Shown: positions 17,751 through 27,073, counted from the first letter of the stretch. The stretch is DNA of 64,000 nt from Bacteroidota bacterium (GCA_030706455.1 JAUZOL010000001.1:62001-126000); one strand, 5' to 3'. The notes: generated from the letters alone by a model not told the origin. A program made the numbers and translations.

Positions 17751-20573
17751 TCATAATGTCACTTCAACTTTTGTTCCTGTATAACGTACCACTTGAGCAG
17801 AAGCATTGGAAGTGCCAATAGGCACAATGCGGAAAGTGCGGTTCAGCAACATGCCGGTGAATTGTCCCTGACGTTCACCGATAACCAATTGGCGTGTGGT
17901 TTCGTTATAGTCGAAACTAATGGTAGAGAAAGCACCTTTTTCGTAGTTGTAGTTGTCTCCTTCATCTTCGTACAGGCTGAATTTGCCATCTTTACCCTGA
18001 TATACACGTATCTCCATGTCTTCACCTTTTTTCTCGGAAGCATATTGCATTACATCACCTATGGGCAAAATAGTTCCAGCGGGAACGAACAATGGGATAC
18101 GTTCGAGTGGTGCGTCTGCTATTACCTTCTGACCACCGGCAATTTGTTTGTTGCTATAAAAATCAAACCATTGAGAGCCTGCTGGCAAATAAACCTCTTT
18201 CGTACGGGCTTTGTAGTTGTAAACCGGACAAACCATGATTCCGGAACCAAACATAAACTGGTCGCTCACGCCATAAGTTTGTTTATCGGAAGTATAACTC
18301 ATTACCAAAGAGCGCATAATGGTGTAATCTTTGTGATAAGCCATTCCTGCCAACGAATAAATATAAGGCATCAGGCGGTAGCGCAATTCATCGTAGTAAA
18401 CCAGACTTTTATAGACAGGATGTCCTTCAGGTGCCAGATTATATATTTCGCGAAGCGGGAACTGACCGTGACTGCGGAACAGCGGAGCAAACGAACCAAA
18501 CTGGAACCATCGAAGGTTCAATTCGCGCCATTCGTTCAGGTCGGCATTTTCTTGTCCCGTTTTATCGAACAGGCGTTGACCTTCTTCGTATCTTTTCTCC
18601 ACACAGAAACCGCCAATATCCATTGTCCAGAATGGAATGCCCGACATGGCAAAGTTCAGTCCGGCAGAAATCTGCGCCTTCATATCTTCCCAACGGGTAG
18701 CAATATCACCACTCCAGGTAGCTGTAGAATAGCGTTGCAAACCTGCAAAACCCGAACGGGTCAACAGGAATACGCGCTTGTTGTTGTCCACTTCGCGTTG
18801 TCCGTTGTAGATTGCATCAGCATTCTCCAGTGCATAGGCATTAAAGTATTTCCATGAAGAGCCCAAAGCCGTTGGGCCACACAGCTCTTTGCGATAGGTC
18901 ATATCGGTACAGTCCCTCACATTTGGTTCCGAAGCATCCATCCACCAGGCGTCAAAGCCTTTGGTGTAAATATTTTCTTTCATTTGATTCCAGAACAGTT
19001 TGCGAGCACCGGCACTGTATGCATCGTAGAAAGATCCCACATAACCAGGACCAACCCAATCGCGGATGCTGTCTTTTGCAGCCTGCATATACATCCAGCC
19101 TTTTTGTTCGAATTGCTTGAAGTGATCGGTGGTGACATAGAATTTAGGCCATACCGAAATCATGATATGGGCGTTTTGTTTGTGCAACGAATCCACCATA
19201 CCTTTTGCATCGGGGAAACGGTCAAGATCGAACTTGTGGCTTCCCCAAGCATTTTCAGGCCAGTAGTTCCAGTCGAGCACGATATTGTCAATAGGAATAT
19301 TGCGTTTGCGATATTCCGACATAACCCCAAGCAATTCGGCTTGAGTTTTGTATCGCTCGCGGCTTTGCCAGTAACCCATGGCCCATTTAGGCATAATGCT
19401 GGCTTTACCGGTAAGGGTACGGTAACCACCAATCACATCGTCCATGTTTTTACCTGCAACGAAGTAGTAATCAATCTTATCTCCCATTTCGGACCAGAAA
19501 GAGATATTTCCGTTCTTCTCAATCGGGCTGGACGACAGCGCTTTTAAGCCTATGTACGAAACACCGCCATCGGGTTTCCATTCCAATTTCACTTTGTTGC
19601 GTTTACCTTTTCCCAAATGGCAGGTAAAACGGAAAGTATTCGGATTCCATGAAGTTCTCCAGCGCTCAAGTACTACCAACGAGTCGTTGATCCAAACTTT
19701 GGTATAGCCGGCATAGTAAAGGCTAAATTTGTAAGTATCGGTAACAGGCGATACGATAGAGCCTTCCCACACAATTGATCCATCATTGAAATCAAAATCC
19801 CCGGGAAATTTCTTTACTGTTTTCAGGTTTTCGTAGTCAATAGCATTCTCTTTGCGAACGATAGACGGTTTGCTTTTTTGAATATAAGTGGCTGTAAGGT
19901 TGCCTTCGTTACCCTCTTTATCGAAAAGTGTAAACTGATTCAGATCTTTATAGTCGCGGGGATCGCCATATTTGCTTTGCGAATAATTGTCCCAAAGAAT
20001 ACCGTAATTGGCCGTTGACACAATAAATGGCACCGACACCTTGGTGTTATACTGGAAAAGATCTTCGCTTTTGTTCTTGTAATTGAAATCGTCCGACTGG
20101 TGCTGTCCCAATCCGTAAATAGCTTCGCCCTGCGTGCCTTTGAAAATCTGCTGCATGGTATAGCCGTGGTCGTTTTGAGCCGTAAAAGGCTTGAAGCTCT
20201 TTCCTTTTGGCATCTCCTCCAGCAAGGCTTTGCCCGACTTGTCGAAAAACGACACTTCGCCACTTGCCAATGCCACTTTCACGGTAAGTTCATCGGTGGT
20301 TAACGACGCGAATTTGCTGTTGGTTGCTACCTGAAAATTAGTTTTGGTAGCCGCATTGGGCACCACACACAAACTGCCCACCGAAGGCTCCTCTGCTGAA
20401 GGAAGTGCTTGCACACGGATAATCCTGCTATTAATAACTGAAATCTCGATTGTTTTTGCAGCCCCGTTTTTAGGCAACACGCGCATACCGTTCGATAGTG
20501 TTTGTACCGGACTTGCGGCACACAAGCTTCCTGCAAACCAAAGAAGCATTAAGAGGAAAGGAATTCGTTTCAT
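17751..20573 (-). CDS. GH31 alpha-xylosidase-type enzyme with PA14 insert
   Basis: 940 residues. Signal peptide ends SLCAA. The N-terminal beta-sandwich is interrupted by a PA14 domain (about 220-350; SIVWEGSIVSPVTDTYKFSLY). The GH31 barrel has the nucleophile Asp546 in WWMDASEP and the probable acid/base Asp623 in WSGDI. PA14-bearing GH31 proteins characterised from Cellvibrio and Bacteroides xyloglucan systems are alpha-xylosidases that remove the xylose from the non-reducing end of xyloglucan oligosaccharides. The neighbours (GH42, GH3 and the BACON-GH5 upstream) support that reading over alpha-glucosidase. Substrate assignment is inference from architecture and context. Confidence 0.92.
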   Translation of the reverse strand: MKRIPFLLMLLWFAGSLCAASPVQTLSNGMRVLPKNGAAKTIEISVINSRIIRVQALPSAEEPSVGSLCVVPNAATKTNFQVATNSKFASLTTDELTVKVALASGEVSFFDKSGKALLEEMPKGKSFKPFTAQNDHGYTMQQIFKGTQGEAIYGLGQHQSDDFNYKNKSEDLFQYNTKVSVPFIVSTANYGILWDNYSQSKYGDPRDYKDLNQFTLFDKEGNEGNLTATYIQKSKPSIVRKENAIDYENLKTVKKFPGDFDFNDGSIVWEGSIVSPVTDTYKFSLYYAGYTKVWINDSLVVLERWRTSWNPNTFRFTCHLGKGKRNKVKLEWKPDGGVSYIGLKALSSSPIEKNGNISFWSEMGDKIDYYFVAGKNMDDVIGGYRTLTGKASIMPKWAMGYWQSRERYKTQAELLGVMSEYRKRNIPIDNIVLDWNYWPENAWGSHKFDLDRFPDAKGMVDSLHKQNAHIMISVWPKFYVTTDHFKQFEQKGWMYMQAAKDSIRDWVGPGYVGSFYDAYSAGARKLFWNQMKENIYTKGFDAWWMDASEPNVRDCTDMTYRKELCGPTALGSSWKYFNAYALENADAIYNGQREVDNNKRVFLLTRSGFAGLQRYSTATWSGDIATRWEDMKAQISAGLNFAMSGIPFWTMDIGGFCVEKRYEEGQRLFDKTGQENADLNEWRELNLRWFQFGSFAPLFRSHGQFPLREIYNLAPEGHPVYKSLVYYDELRYRLMPYIYSLAGMAYHKDYTIMRSLVMSYTSDKQTYGVSDQFMFGSGIMVCPVYNYKARTKEVYLPAGSQWFDFYSNKQIAGGQKVIADAPLERIPLFVPAGTILPIGDVMQYASEKKGEDMEIRVYQGKDGKFSLYEDEGDNYNYEKGAFSTISFDYNETTRQLVIGERQGQFTGMLLNRTFRIVPIGTSNASAQVVRYTGTKVEVTL

Positions 20574-20598
20574 TCTTTATTATGATTGTTCATTAAAA

Positions 20599-22701
20599 TT
20601 ATTCGCTCCATACCAGAACACCGGCAGGCTTCAAGGTTTTATCGCCAACAAGAACTTTTGCAGTAGCAGGGATATTCATCGCATAGTCGGTCGACGAATA
20701 GTTCACCGCCACATAAAATCCATCGCGCCAGTACACATACACACCTTCGGGATAATTTTCGGTGGTAGCACCCACGCTTTGATATGCATGCCGCAAAATA
20801 TCTTTTTCCAGCTTCGAATCGTCGGTATCCACGCCGATATAGGTTACCGAGCCTTTTCCGAATTTATGACGCACGACAGCCGCTTTGCCTTTGTAGAACT
20901 GGTTGTCATAAGTAGCCAGCACTTCCGTTCCCTTATCAGCATCGAGCAAGTCGCCCCAATTGTTCCAGTTGTATGTAGTGCCTTGCATGGCAATGGAGCC
21001 TTTGGCGTAGCCCGAAAGCATGTCGGTCGCTTTTACATGTGCCCCGATTAGGCCGGAAATAGGAGCTCCCCATTCGCCTTCCCAGAAATGACCGGCGCGG
21101 TCTTTAGTCGCAGTACGGCAGGTCAAAATCAGATTACCGCCATTGCTCACATATTCCGTCCATTTTTTTACCAGAGCAGAATCGGCCAATTCGTAAGCCG
21201 GCACAATCAGCACTTTGTATTTCGAAAAATCAGCTGTTTCGGGAATCACATCTGTTGGCGCACCCAGCGATTTTGCCATTTCAAGAAATTTGACGGGATA
21301 ATTCCATGTGTCCCATTGGTAGGTTTGTTTCTGGCGATCAATTGTCCAATAATTTTCCAGATTCCAAAGGATGGCGGTAGAACGAGCGGCCAGCTTTTCA
21401 GGCATTTTCGCGTCCGGTTTGCACACCTTTCGCAGCTCTTTGATTTCTTTTATAAACTGCATGTATTCCTCGCCTCCAGGCGATGGAGTTACGCCGTCGG
21501 TTTTGATAACGCCGGAATGATATTGCTCCGAACTATACAAAATCTGGCGGAAACGGTAGGAACAAGCCAGTTTACCGCCGGCTGCAAAAGAGTGATACAA
21601 CCACATGCGTACGGTACCGGGCAAAAGCAATGGATTGTAGCCACCCCAATTTACAGGGCCAGGCTGAATTTCCATCACACCACTTACACCGCCCACAGCT
21701 TTGTAAAATTCGGAAGCAAAAAGAATTACCTTGCTATTTCCCAACCGAAATCCGGTTTCGCCAATATTGTCGTTACCTCCGTTAGGGTAAGCCGTATAAC
21801 TTGCAAAATCGAGTTTTTTTGTTCTCAAAGCATCAGCACCGGTACAAACCGCAGTATAATTGGTCGTAATATACTGCTGAGCCAAGATGTATTTACGAAG
21901 TGTGCCCGCCTGGAGGTCAAGAAAATCGGCTTGTGCATCGGCTTCGTAGCGTTTGAAGTCGAGCAGTGCGTGAGGGTTATTGCCCCACCAGCCCACCAGA
22001 TTAGTATTGGGGATAATAACCTGCCCAAAATCGTTAAACCACTGACTCCAGAATGCAGCACCCCAGGCTTTGTTTAGCTCATCAATGGTTTTGTATTTAT
22101 TTTTCAGCCAAAGGCGAAAAGCCTCCTGAGAAGAAGGGCTGAAGTCGGAAATTGCAGGAGGTTCGTTATCTACCTGCCAACCAATCACGGATTTGTTCTG
22201 TCCGTAACGTTTGGCCATTTCGGCAACAATCTGCGTTGTAAATGCGCGATATTTTTCGTTCACCACCGAACCCAATCCGCGCGTTCCGTTCTCGGCACGA
22301 ATGTAATGCCCATCCATAATGAAAGTTTCAGGATATTTCAGTCGCATCCAGGTAGGCGTAGTTGCAGAGGGTGTACACATCACAATTTTGAGATGATATT
22401 TTTCGCAAAGTTTCACCACCCTATCCAGCCATTCAAAATTGTATTGTCCTTCTACGGGTTCCATTTTGTACCATGCAAATTCGGCCAGATGGACGAATTC
22501 GTACCCCATATCGGCAATCTTCTTTATGTCGCGTTCCCATTGGTTTTCGGGCCAATGTTCCGGGTAGTAATAAATTCCGGTGGTGATTAGATCTTTTGCA
22601 GGAAAAAACCGGCTATTTTCCTTTGTCTGAGAATTTGCAACCTGGTTGACTATTGACACGAACATCAGTATCAATATCAGATAAAAGTGTTTCAGATTCA
22701 T
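20599..22701 (-). CDS. GH42 beta-galactosidase
   Basis: The open frame extends to 22830, but the signal peptide (LKHFYLILILMFVSIVNQVANS) begins at ATG 22701, so I place the start there, giving 700 residues. GH42 marks: GIYYYPEHWPENQWE near the barrel start, acid/base Glu180 in WQVDNEPP, and nucleophile Glu344 in VMEIQPGPVNWG. The trimerisation (beta-galactosidase middle) domain follows (VLIVPAYELAD), then a short C-terminal beta domain. It would remove beta-galactose from galactosylated side chains. It is the first gene of the unit containing GH31 and GH3, preceded by its own promoter candidate at 22828-22835. Confidence 0.92.
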   Translation of the reverse strand: MNLKHFYLILILMFVSIVNQVANSQTKENSRFFPAKDLITTGIYYYPEHWPENQWERDIKKIADMGYEFVHLAEFAWYKMEPVEGQYNFEWLDRVVKLCEKYHLKIVMCTPSATTPTWMRLKYPETFIMDGHYIRAENGTRGLGSVVNEKYRAFTTQIVAEMAKRYGQNKSVIGWQVDNEPPAISDFSPSSQEAFRLWLKNKYKTIDELNKAWGAAFWSQWFNDFGQVIIPNTNLVGWWGNNPHALLDFKRYEADAQADFLDLQAGTLRKYILAQQYITTNYTAVCTGADALRTKKLDFASYTAYPNGGNDNIGETGFRLGNSKVILFASEFYKAVGGVSGVMEIQPGPVNWGGYNPLLLPGTVRMWLYHSFAAGGKLACSYRFRQILYSSEQYHSGVIKTDGVTPSPGGEEYMQFIKEIKELRKVCKPDAKMPEKLAARSTAILWNLENYWTIDRQKQTYQWDTWNYPVKFLEMAKSLGAPTDVIPETADFSKYKVLIVPAYELADSALVKKWTEYVSNGGNLILTCRTATKDRAGHFWEGEWGAPISGLIGAHVKATDMLSGYAKGSIAMQGTTYNWNNWGDLLDADKGTEVLATYDNQFYKGKAAVVRHKFGKGSVTYIGVDTDDSKLEKDILRHAYQSVGATTENYPEGVYVYWRDGFYVAVNYSSTDYAMNIPATAKVLVGDKTLKPAGVLVWSE

Positions 22702-22827
22702 TGAAATGCAATTATTATAAGTATTAGAAGGTTCAAAAAACTGACATATCGCCACATCACCGCTCAAAATTGAGACAAAAGATCTGGCAACAGTGTTTTC
22801 TCTTATTTGGCTAAAGCAGATGGAATA

Positions 22828-22835
22828 CAAAAGTA
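22828..22835 (-). promoter_or_regulatory. candidate Bacteroidota -7 element for GH42-GH31-GH3
   Basis: Minus-strand TACTTTTG matches TAnnTTTG exactly. It lies about 127 bp before the chosen GH42 start and after the terminator hairpin at 22919-22955, the right order for a new transcription unit. I see no clear -33 TTTG at the usual distance. Confidence 0.45.
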
Positions 22836-22918
22836 TTTTAATTTTTTGGTTCCCATATTATCCAAATGTTTCTCATATGGTATCATTTTCGCTCTTTACG
22901 CGGTTTATCCAAATAAAG

Positions 22919-22955
22919 AAGCCTATCCTGAAGCATAATACTTCTGGATAGGCTT
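22919..22955 (-). terminator. terminator hairpin after the esterase genes
   Basis: AAGCCTATCCTGAAG (22919-22933) pairs with CTTCTGGATAGGCTT (22941-22955) with one mismatch in 15. The minus-strand 3' flank is CTTTATTT, T-rich but interrupted. It would close the long operon that starts at susC 60343. Confidence 0.65.
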
Positions 22956-23033
22956 TACACGTTCAAGAAACACGGTTGGAGTATCTTATCGGATAATAAT
23001 CGTCCTTTTTTAAACCCCGATAAAAAAATCAAA

Positions 23034-23081
23034 TTATTTTCCGAATAACAAACCTTTCGCTTTCATCCATTTTTCACAGAC
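23034..23081 (-). pseudogene. fossil 3' end of a third esterase copy
   Basis: The minus-strand frame reads HVCEKWMKAKGLLFGK then stop. Both intact esterases upstream end CRKWMEVRGLLVK, so Cys, Lys, Trp, Met, Gly, Leu, Leu fall in register. The similarity stops exactly where the palindromic repeat at 23082-23177 begins. It has no start codon and about 15 codons, so it is not a gene but the tail of a deleted paralogue. Confidence 0.6.
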
Positions 23082-23177
23082 ATGGGACAAGCGACTTCTC
23101 AGTCGCTTGGTAACATTAAAAAAATGTACCTATTGCATGGAATACCATTCAAGCGACAGGAAAGTCGCTTGTCCCAT
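23082..23177. repeat. REP-like palindromic element, copy 1
   Basis: Terminal arms ATGGGACAAGCGACTT (23082-23097) and AAGTCGCTTGTCCCAT (23162-23177) are perfect 16-bp inverted repeats. Each arm also folds locally: CAAGCGACT-TCTC-AGTCGCTTG and CAAGCGAC-AGGAAA-GTCGCTTG. It begins 31 bp after the esterase stop at 23208. Confidence 0.85.
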
Positions 23178-23207
23178 TCATTTGCTCATCCCCTTAAGCC
23201 ACTTTTA

Positions 23208-24143
23208 CTACTTTACCAAAAGTCCTCTCACTTCCATCCATTTGCGACAGGCCTCAGGCCATGTTGATTCAGTCCCTGTATTTTTCTTTCCCAATCCATA
23301 TCCATGGCCACCCCGTTCATAGATATGAAGTTCGCACGGAATGTTGTGCTTTTGCATTGCCAAAGCATACTCAATGCTATTTTGTACCGGAACTGCTCCA
23401 TCATCCATTGAATGAACCATAAAAGCCGGAGGTGTGTTAGCGTTAACCTGCAAAGCATTAGAGAAATGCTTCAGTATTTCCGGAGTTGGATTCTTGCCCA
23501 GCAAACTTTCTCTGGAACCCCAATGAGTTATAGCCGAATCCATGGAAATTACAGGATAAATCAACAACGAAAAGTCGGGACGTGCACTGGTTGTGTCTTT
23601 TGATTCATAAACCTTTTCGTCGAAATGGGTAGAAACCGTAGAGGCAAGGTGACCTCCGGCCGAAAAGCCCATTATGCCAATTTTATGCGGATCAATACCC
23701 CATTTTGTTGCATTGCGGCGTACAATGCGCATAGCTTCCTGACCGTCCTGCAACGGAGCTATAGATTTGTTTTGCATAATGGCATCGTCGGGCAAACGAT
23801 AGTGAAGAACAACAGCCGTTACACCCAACTGGTTGAGCCATTTGGCCACTTCCGTACCTTCGCCAACATAAGACAGGCCATAATATCCACCTCCCGGACA
23901 GACCACAACTGCCGTTCCGGTATTTTTGTCGGCAGGTGCCGGATAAACCTGAATGGTCGGTTTTGTCACAAACCTGATTTTGATCCAGTAAGACGAATCA
24001 ACTATTTCTTTATAGTTGGTATTGGGAATTTCCCCGGGAACTTTACCATTCCAGATATCAATTACTTTGCTCTGACTAAAAACACTGGCTGCAATCATTA
24101 TGAGGCCAGTTAACACGAATACGTTCTTTTTGAAATACATCAC
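23208..24143 (-). CDS. alpha/beta-hydrolase carbohydrate esterase, second copy
   Basis: 311 residues with a signal peptide (VFVLTGLIMIAASVFSQ). Alpha/beta-hydrolase of the secreted acetyl-esterase type: oxyanion segment VCPGGGYYG, nucleophile Ser161 in GFSAGG, acid Asp247 or Asp248 in HSMDDGAVP, and His280 in GGHGYG. Probable action is removal of O-acetyl groups from imported oligosaccharides; xyloglucan galactose is often acetylated, and related esterases occur in xyloglucan loci. It is a tandem paralogue of the gene at 24296-25237, alike through the whole length and for the 31 bp after the stop. A repeat copy and a paralogue remnant follow it. Substrate is inferred. Confidence 0.9.
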   Translation of the reverse strand: MMYFKKNVFVLTGLIMIAASVFSQSKVIDIWNGKVPGEIPNTNYKEIVDSSYWIKIRFVTKPTIQVYPAPADKNTGTAVVVCPGGGYYGLSYVGEGTEVAKWLNQLGVTAVVLHYRLPDDAIMQNKSIAPLQDGQEAMRIVRRNATKWGIDPHKIGIMGFSAGGHLASTVSTHFDEKVYESKDTTSARPDFSLLIYPVISMDSAITHWGSRESLLGKNPTPEILKHFSNALQVNANTPPAFMVHSMDDGAVPVQNSIEYALAMQKHNIPCELHIYERGGHGYGLGKKNTGTESTWPEACRKWMEVRGLLVK

Positions 24144-24200
24144 GTTAAACTATTTTGTAACACATCTATTGATTAACTCCGAAATCAGACTAACTTCTAC

Positions 24201-24265
24201 ATGGGACAAGCGACTTCCCTGTCGCTTGGAAATGATTCGAGCGACTGCGAAGTCGCTTGTCCCAT
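24201..24265. repeat. REP-like palindromic element, copy 2
   Basis: The same 16-bp arms as copy 1, ATGGGACAAGCGACTT (24201-24216) and AAGTCGCTTGTCCCAT (24250-24265), with a shorter middle. Inner hairpins CAAGCGAC-TTCCCT-GTCGCTTG and CGAGCGACT-GCGA-AGTCGCTTG. It also begins 31 bp after the stop of the esterase gene upstream (24296). Confidence 0.85.
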
Positions 24266-24295
24266 TCATTTGCTCATCACCTTAAGCAGCTTATA

Positions 24296-25237
24296 CTACT
24301 TTACCAGAAGCCCTCTCACTTCCATCCATTTACGGCAGGTCTCAGGCCAGGACGATTCCGTATCTGTCGATTTGCCCATACCGTAACCATGCTTGCCGGT
24401 CGGATAGAGGTGAAGTTCGCAGGAGATATTTGCTTTGTGCAATGCCAGGGCATAGTTGATGCTGTTTTGCACCGGAACTGCATCATCGTCCAGTGAATGT
24501 ACCATAAAAGCAGGCGGCGTTTTGTCGTTCACCTGCAACTCATTTGAATAGTGTTTCACCATCTCCTGAGTTGGTGAATTGCCCAGCAGATTTATCCTCG
24601 ACCCCCAATGTGTAATGTCGCCATTCATGGAAATTACCGGATAAATGAGTATCGAAAAATCAGGTCGGGCGCTCATTTGGTCGTCAGACTCATACACTTT
24701 GTCGTTATAAAGAGTAGAAAGAGTTGCCGCTAAATGACCTCCAGCAGAGAATCCCATGATTCCGATTTTCGCGGGATTGATGCCCCACTCTTTCGCATGA
24801 CTTCGTACCAGTCGAATTGCCCGTTGCCCGTCCTGCATAGGCCCGATTGTTTTGTTTTCCATAATACTATCATCGGGCAAACGATATTTCAGCACAAAAG
24901 CAGTTACGCCCAATCTGTTCAACCATTTAGCCACCTGCTCGCCTTCGTGCTTAATGGCCAGTCCGCCATAAGCTCCACCGGGGCAAATAATAACAGCAGC
25001 ACCTGAAGCTTTTGCCACAGGAGCCGGATAGAAATAAAGGCAGGGATTGACAATGGAATGCTTATCCACCCAGCCGGCGGCCGTATCTACCATCTGTTTG
25101 AAATGATTGCTGTATTTCGCTCCGGGAATTTTCCCATTCCAAAGATCAATCACTTTGGTTTGAGCTGATAAACCCCCGCTTATTGTCATCAGGCATATAA
25201 ATGCCAACATTGTTAGTTTTAGTTTGGATACCATCAT
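24296..25237 (-). CDS. alpha/beta-hydrolase carbohydrate esterase, first copy
   Basis: 313 residues with a signal peptide (LKLTMLAFICLMTISGGLSAQ). Catalytic set as in the downstream paralogue: ICPGGAYGG oxyanion loop, Ser164 in GFSAGG, Asp250 or Asp251 in HSLDDDAVP, His283 in GKHGYG. Its ATG overlaps the TGA of the upstream GH2 gene (ATGA), so the two are translationally coupled. The two esterases diverge most at the N-terminus and around residues 50-65, which may reflect different acetyl positions. Family assignment is strong; acetyl-xyloglucan esterase is a contextual inference, with acetyl-xylan or acetyl-mannan as alternatives. Confidence 0.9.
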   Translation of the reverse strand: MMVSKLKLTMLAFICLMTISGGLSAQTKVIDLWNGKIPGAKYSNHFKQMVDTAAGWVDKHSIVNPCLYFYPAPVAKASGAAVIICPGGAYGGLAIKHEGEQVAKWLNRLGVTAFVLKYRLPDDSIMENKTIGPMQDGQRAIRLVRSHAKEWGINPAKIGIMGFSAGGHLAATLSTLYNDKVYESDDQMSARPDFSILIYPVISMNGDITHWGSRINLLGNSPTQEMVKHYSNELQVNDKTPPAFMVHSLDDDAVPVQNSINYALALHKANISCELHLYPTGKHGYGMGKSTDTESSWPETCRKWMEVRGLLVK

Positions 25238-27045
25238 TTATTCTTATAAAATTCATGCATTATATACCAAGCTTTCTTTTTTTCTCCTTTTTCAGAGAGT
25301 AAACCTTTGCGGTTGTAACCGTTCTGGTACACCTGATTCATACGTCCCAACGATCTGTAATCGAACAATATCCACGGACACACCCCACACAGATTGGGAA
25401 TTGTACCAAACAATTCTATTTGATTCTTATAAATTTGCTCCTGATATTCTTCAGACCAATAAGCAGCTTCGTCGGTTGGTCCGCTATTGCTACCAGACAA
25501 AGCTTCACCTCCAAATTCGGAGATAAACACCGGCTTGTCGGGGAAGGCTATTTGCCACTTGGTTTCCGACGGCTGTCCCTGCCACGGATCATACCAACCG
25601 ATGTATTCGTTAATGGCAATCAGGTCGGAATACTTATAAAGCGGATCCCACACGTTGAATGTGTTATCTTTATATTCCTGTGTATTAATCACATGCACTA
25701 CCAGGCGAGTAGAGTCTAATGTCCGACATTTGGCTGTTAAGCTGATAAGTGCCTCGTTACGGTTAGGAGTTCCGGGGTACGTTTCGTTGGAAAGGCTCCA
25801 CACAATCACTCCGCAGCGGTTTTTGTCGCGACACATCATTTCGTTGAGCATTCGTTCCAACTTCGGTGGCACAACACTATCCAAAAACTGAATATGCTGA
25901 AAGACAGGAATTTCATCCCAGATCATCAAACCCATCTTTTCGGCTTCACGAATCGTATTTTCGCTATGTGGATAATGCGCCAATCTGACAAAGTTGCAAC
26001 CCAATTCTTTGGCTGCATTCAGCAAAATGCGGGCATCGTTAATCAAATAAGCACGAGCCTTTTTGTAGGGATTTTCTTCGTGAATATTGACAGCTTTCAG
26101 AAAAACCGGTTTGCCGTTAAGCAATACTTTATTTCCTTTCACTTCAATACTTCTGAAACCAATAGTGTCTACCAAGGTATCGCTTTCGCTTTCCACAATT
26201 ACCTTGTAAAGCTTCGGGGTTTCGGGCGACCAGAGTTTGAAGCGGGCAGAAAACTCAACTTTTGCAAGTCCTTTTTCGTCTGTTCGGGCTTTACACAGTA
26301 GGTTCAGCTCCGGTATTTTTACTTTAATGTTTTGAGCAGCTTTTGCGCCATTCATTTGCACCCAACCCAGCACCTGGTTCAGGCAGCCTTTTTTCAACTG
26401 AATGAAATAATCCTCAATATACGAGCTATTGGTTTCAATCAGATCAACATCGCGGGTAATGCCACCGTAATTAAACCAATCGTAACCGGTACCCGGCAAT
26501 CCGTTTGCCTGGCGGTTATTGTTGACCTTAACAACAATGGTATTACTTCCGGTTTTCACCTTGTCGGTAATCTCGAACTGGAACGGGGTAAAACCACCTT
26601 CGTGGCTACCTATCTTTTCGCCATTCAGATAGACATCGTCCAAATAATTAACCGCTCCAAAATGAAGAAAAAGCCGTTTGCCGGATTGAAGCGTATTATT
26701 AAACTGCTTTTTATACCAGACAGTTCCTTCAAAATATGTAAGTTCGCACAATTGCGAATTGAAATCGCCAGGCACTTTCAGATAAGGTCCACCATCAAAC
26801 GAATATTCTACAAAATCAGTCTTCTTTTGCGGTTTCTTTTCCTGCCAAACCTGTTTTCCCTCGCCAATTCCGGTTGGATCGAGTATCACTTGCCAATTGC
26901 CGTTCAGGCTCGTTTTGTGCCGGTTTAACACATTCACCATAGCAGTTTGAGCATGCAACCCACCTGTTAAATGCATTAGGCAAAGAAGAGCAACTATCTG
27001 AATCCTGAATAGCGGTTTCTTTCTAACAGTCGTTATATTTTTCAT
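25234..27045 (-). CDS. GH2 beta-glycosidase (glucuronidase/galactosidase-like)
   Basis: 603 residues with a signal peptide ending GGLHAQ. Compact three-domain GH2: jelly-roll (about 45-200; VYLNGEKIGSHEGGFTPF), Ig-like middle, and TIM barrel. Acid/base Glu421 in WSLSNETYP, nucleophile Glu520 in VFISEFGGEA. The DWFNYGGITRDV segment and lack of extra C-terminal domains resemble beta-glucuronidase-type GH2 proteins more than the two longer GH2 enzymes in this locus. Beta-galactosidase or beta-glucuronidase are both possible. It overlaps the first esterase by 4 bp and follows GH29 by 28 bp. Confidence 0.88.
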   Translation of the reverse strand: MKNITTVRKKPLFRIQIVALLCLMHLTGGLHAQTAMVNVLNRHKTSLNGNWQVILDPTGIGEGKQVWQEKKPQKKTDFVEYSFDGGPYLKVPGDFNSQLCELTYFEGTVWYKKQFNNTLQSGKRLFLHFGAVNYLDDVYLNGEKIGSHEGGFTPFQFEITDKVKTGSNTIVVKVNNNRQANGLPGTGYDWFNYGGITRDVDLIETNSSYIEDYFIQLKKGCLNQVLGWVQMNGAKAAQNIKVKIPELNLLCKARTDEKGLAKVEFSARFKLWSPETPKLYKVIVESESDTLVDTIGFRSIEVKGNKVLLNGKPVFLKAVNIHEENPYKKARAYLINDARILLNAAKELGCNFVRLAHYPHSENTIREAEKMGLMIWDEIPVFQHIQFLDSVVPPKLERMLNEMMCRDKNRCGVIVWSLSNETYPGTPNRNEALISLTAKCRTLDSTRLVVHVINTQEYKDNTFNVWDPLYKYSDLIAINEYIGWYDPWQGQPSETKWQIAFPDKPVFISEFGGEALSGSNSGPTDEAAYWSEEYQEQIYKNQIELFGTIPNLCGVCPWILFDYRSLGRMNQVYQNGYNRKGLLSEKGEKKKAWYIMHEFYKNK

Positions 27046-27073
27046 TGACCTGGCTATCGTTTCTGTAAATATT

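Noticed and set aside
17793-22077. Long plus-strand open frames (354, 235 and 329 codons) opposite GH31 and GH42
   Set aside because: They lie fully antisense to genes with clear catalytic motifs and show no recognisable domain, so they are shadows of the codon pattern.
22702-22830. Upstream start of GH42
   Set aside because: It adds 43 residues before a good signal peptide and overlaps the promoter candidate.
22986-23023. TTATCGG/CCGATAA inverted repeat
   Set aside because: Seven-bp stem with a loop of about 24 nt and the T-run on the wrong side for a minus-strand terminator.
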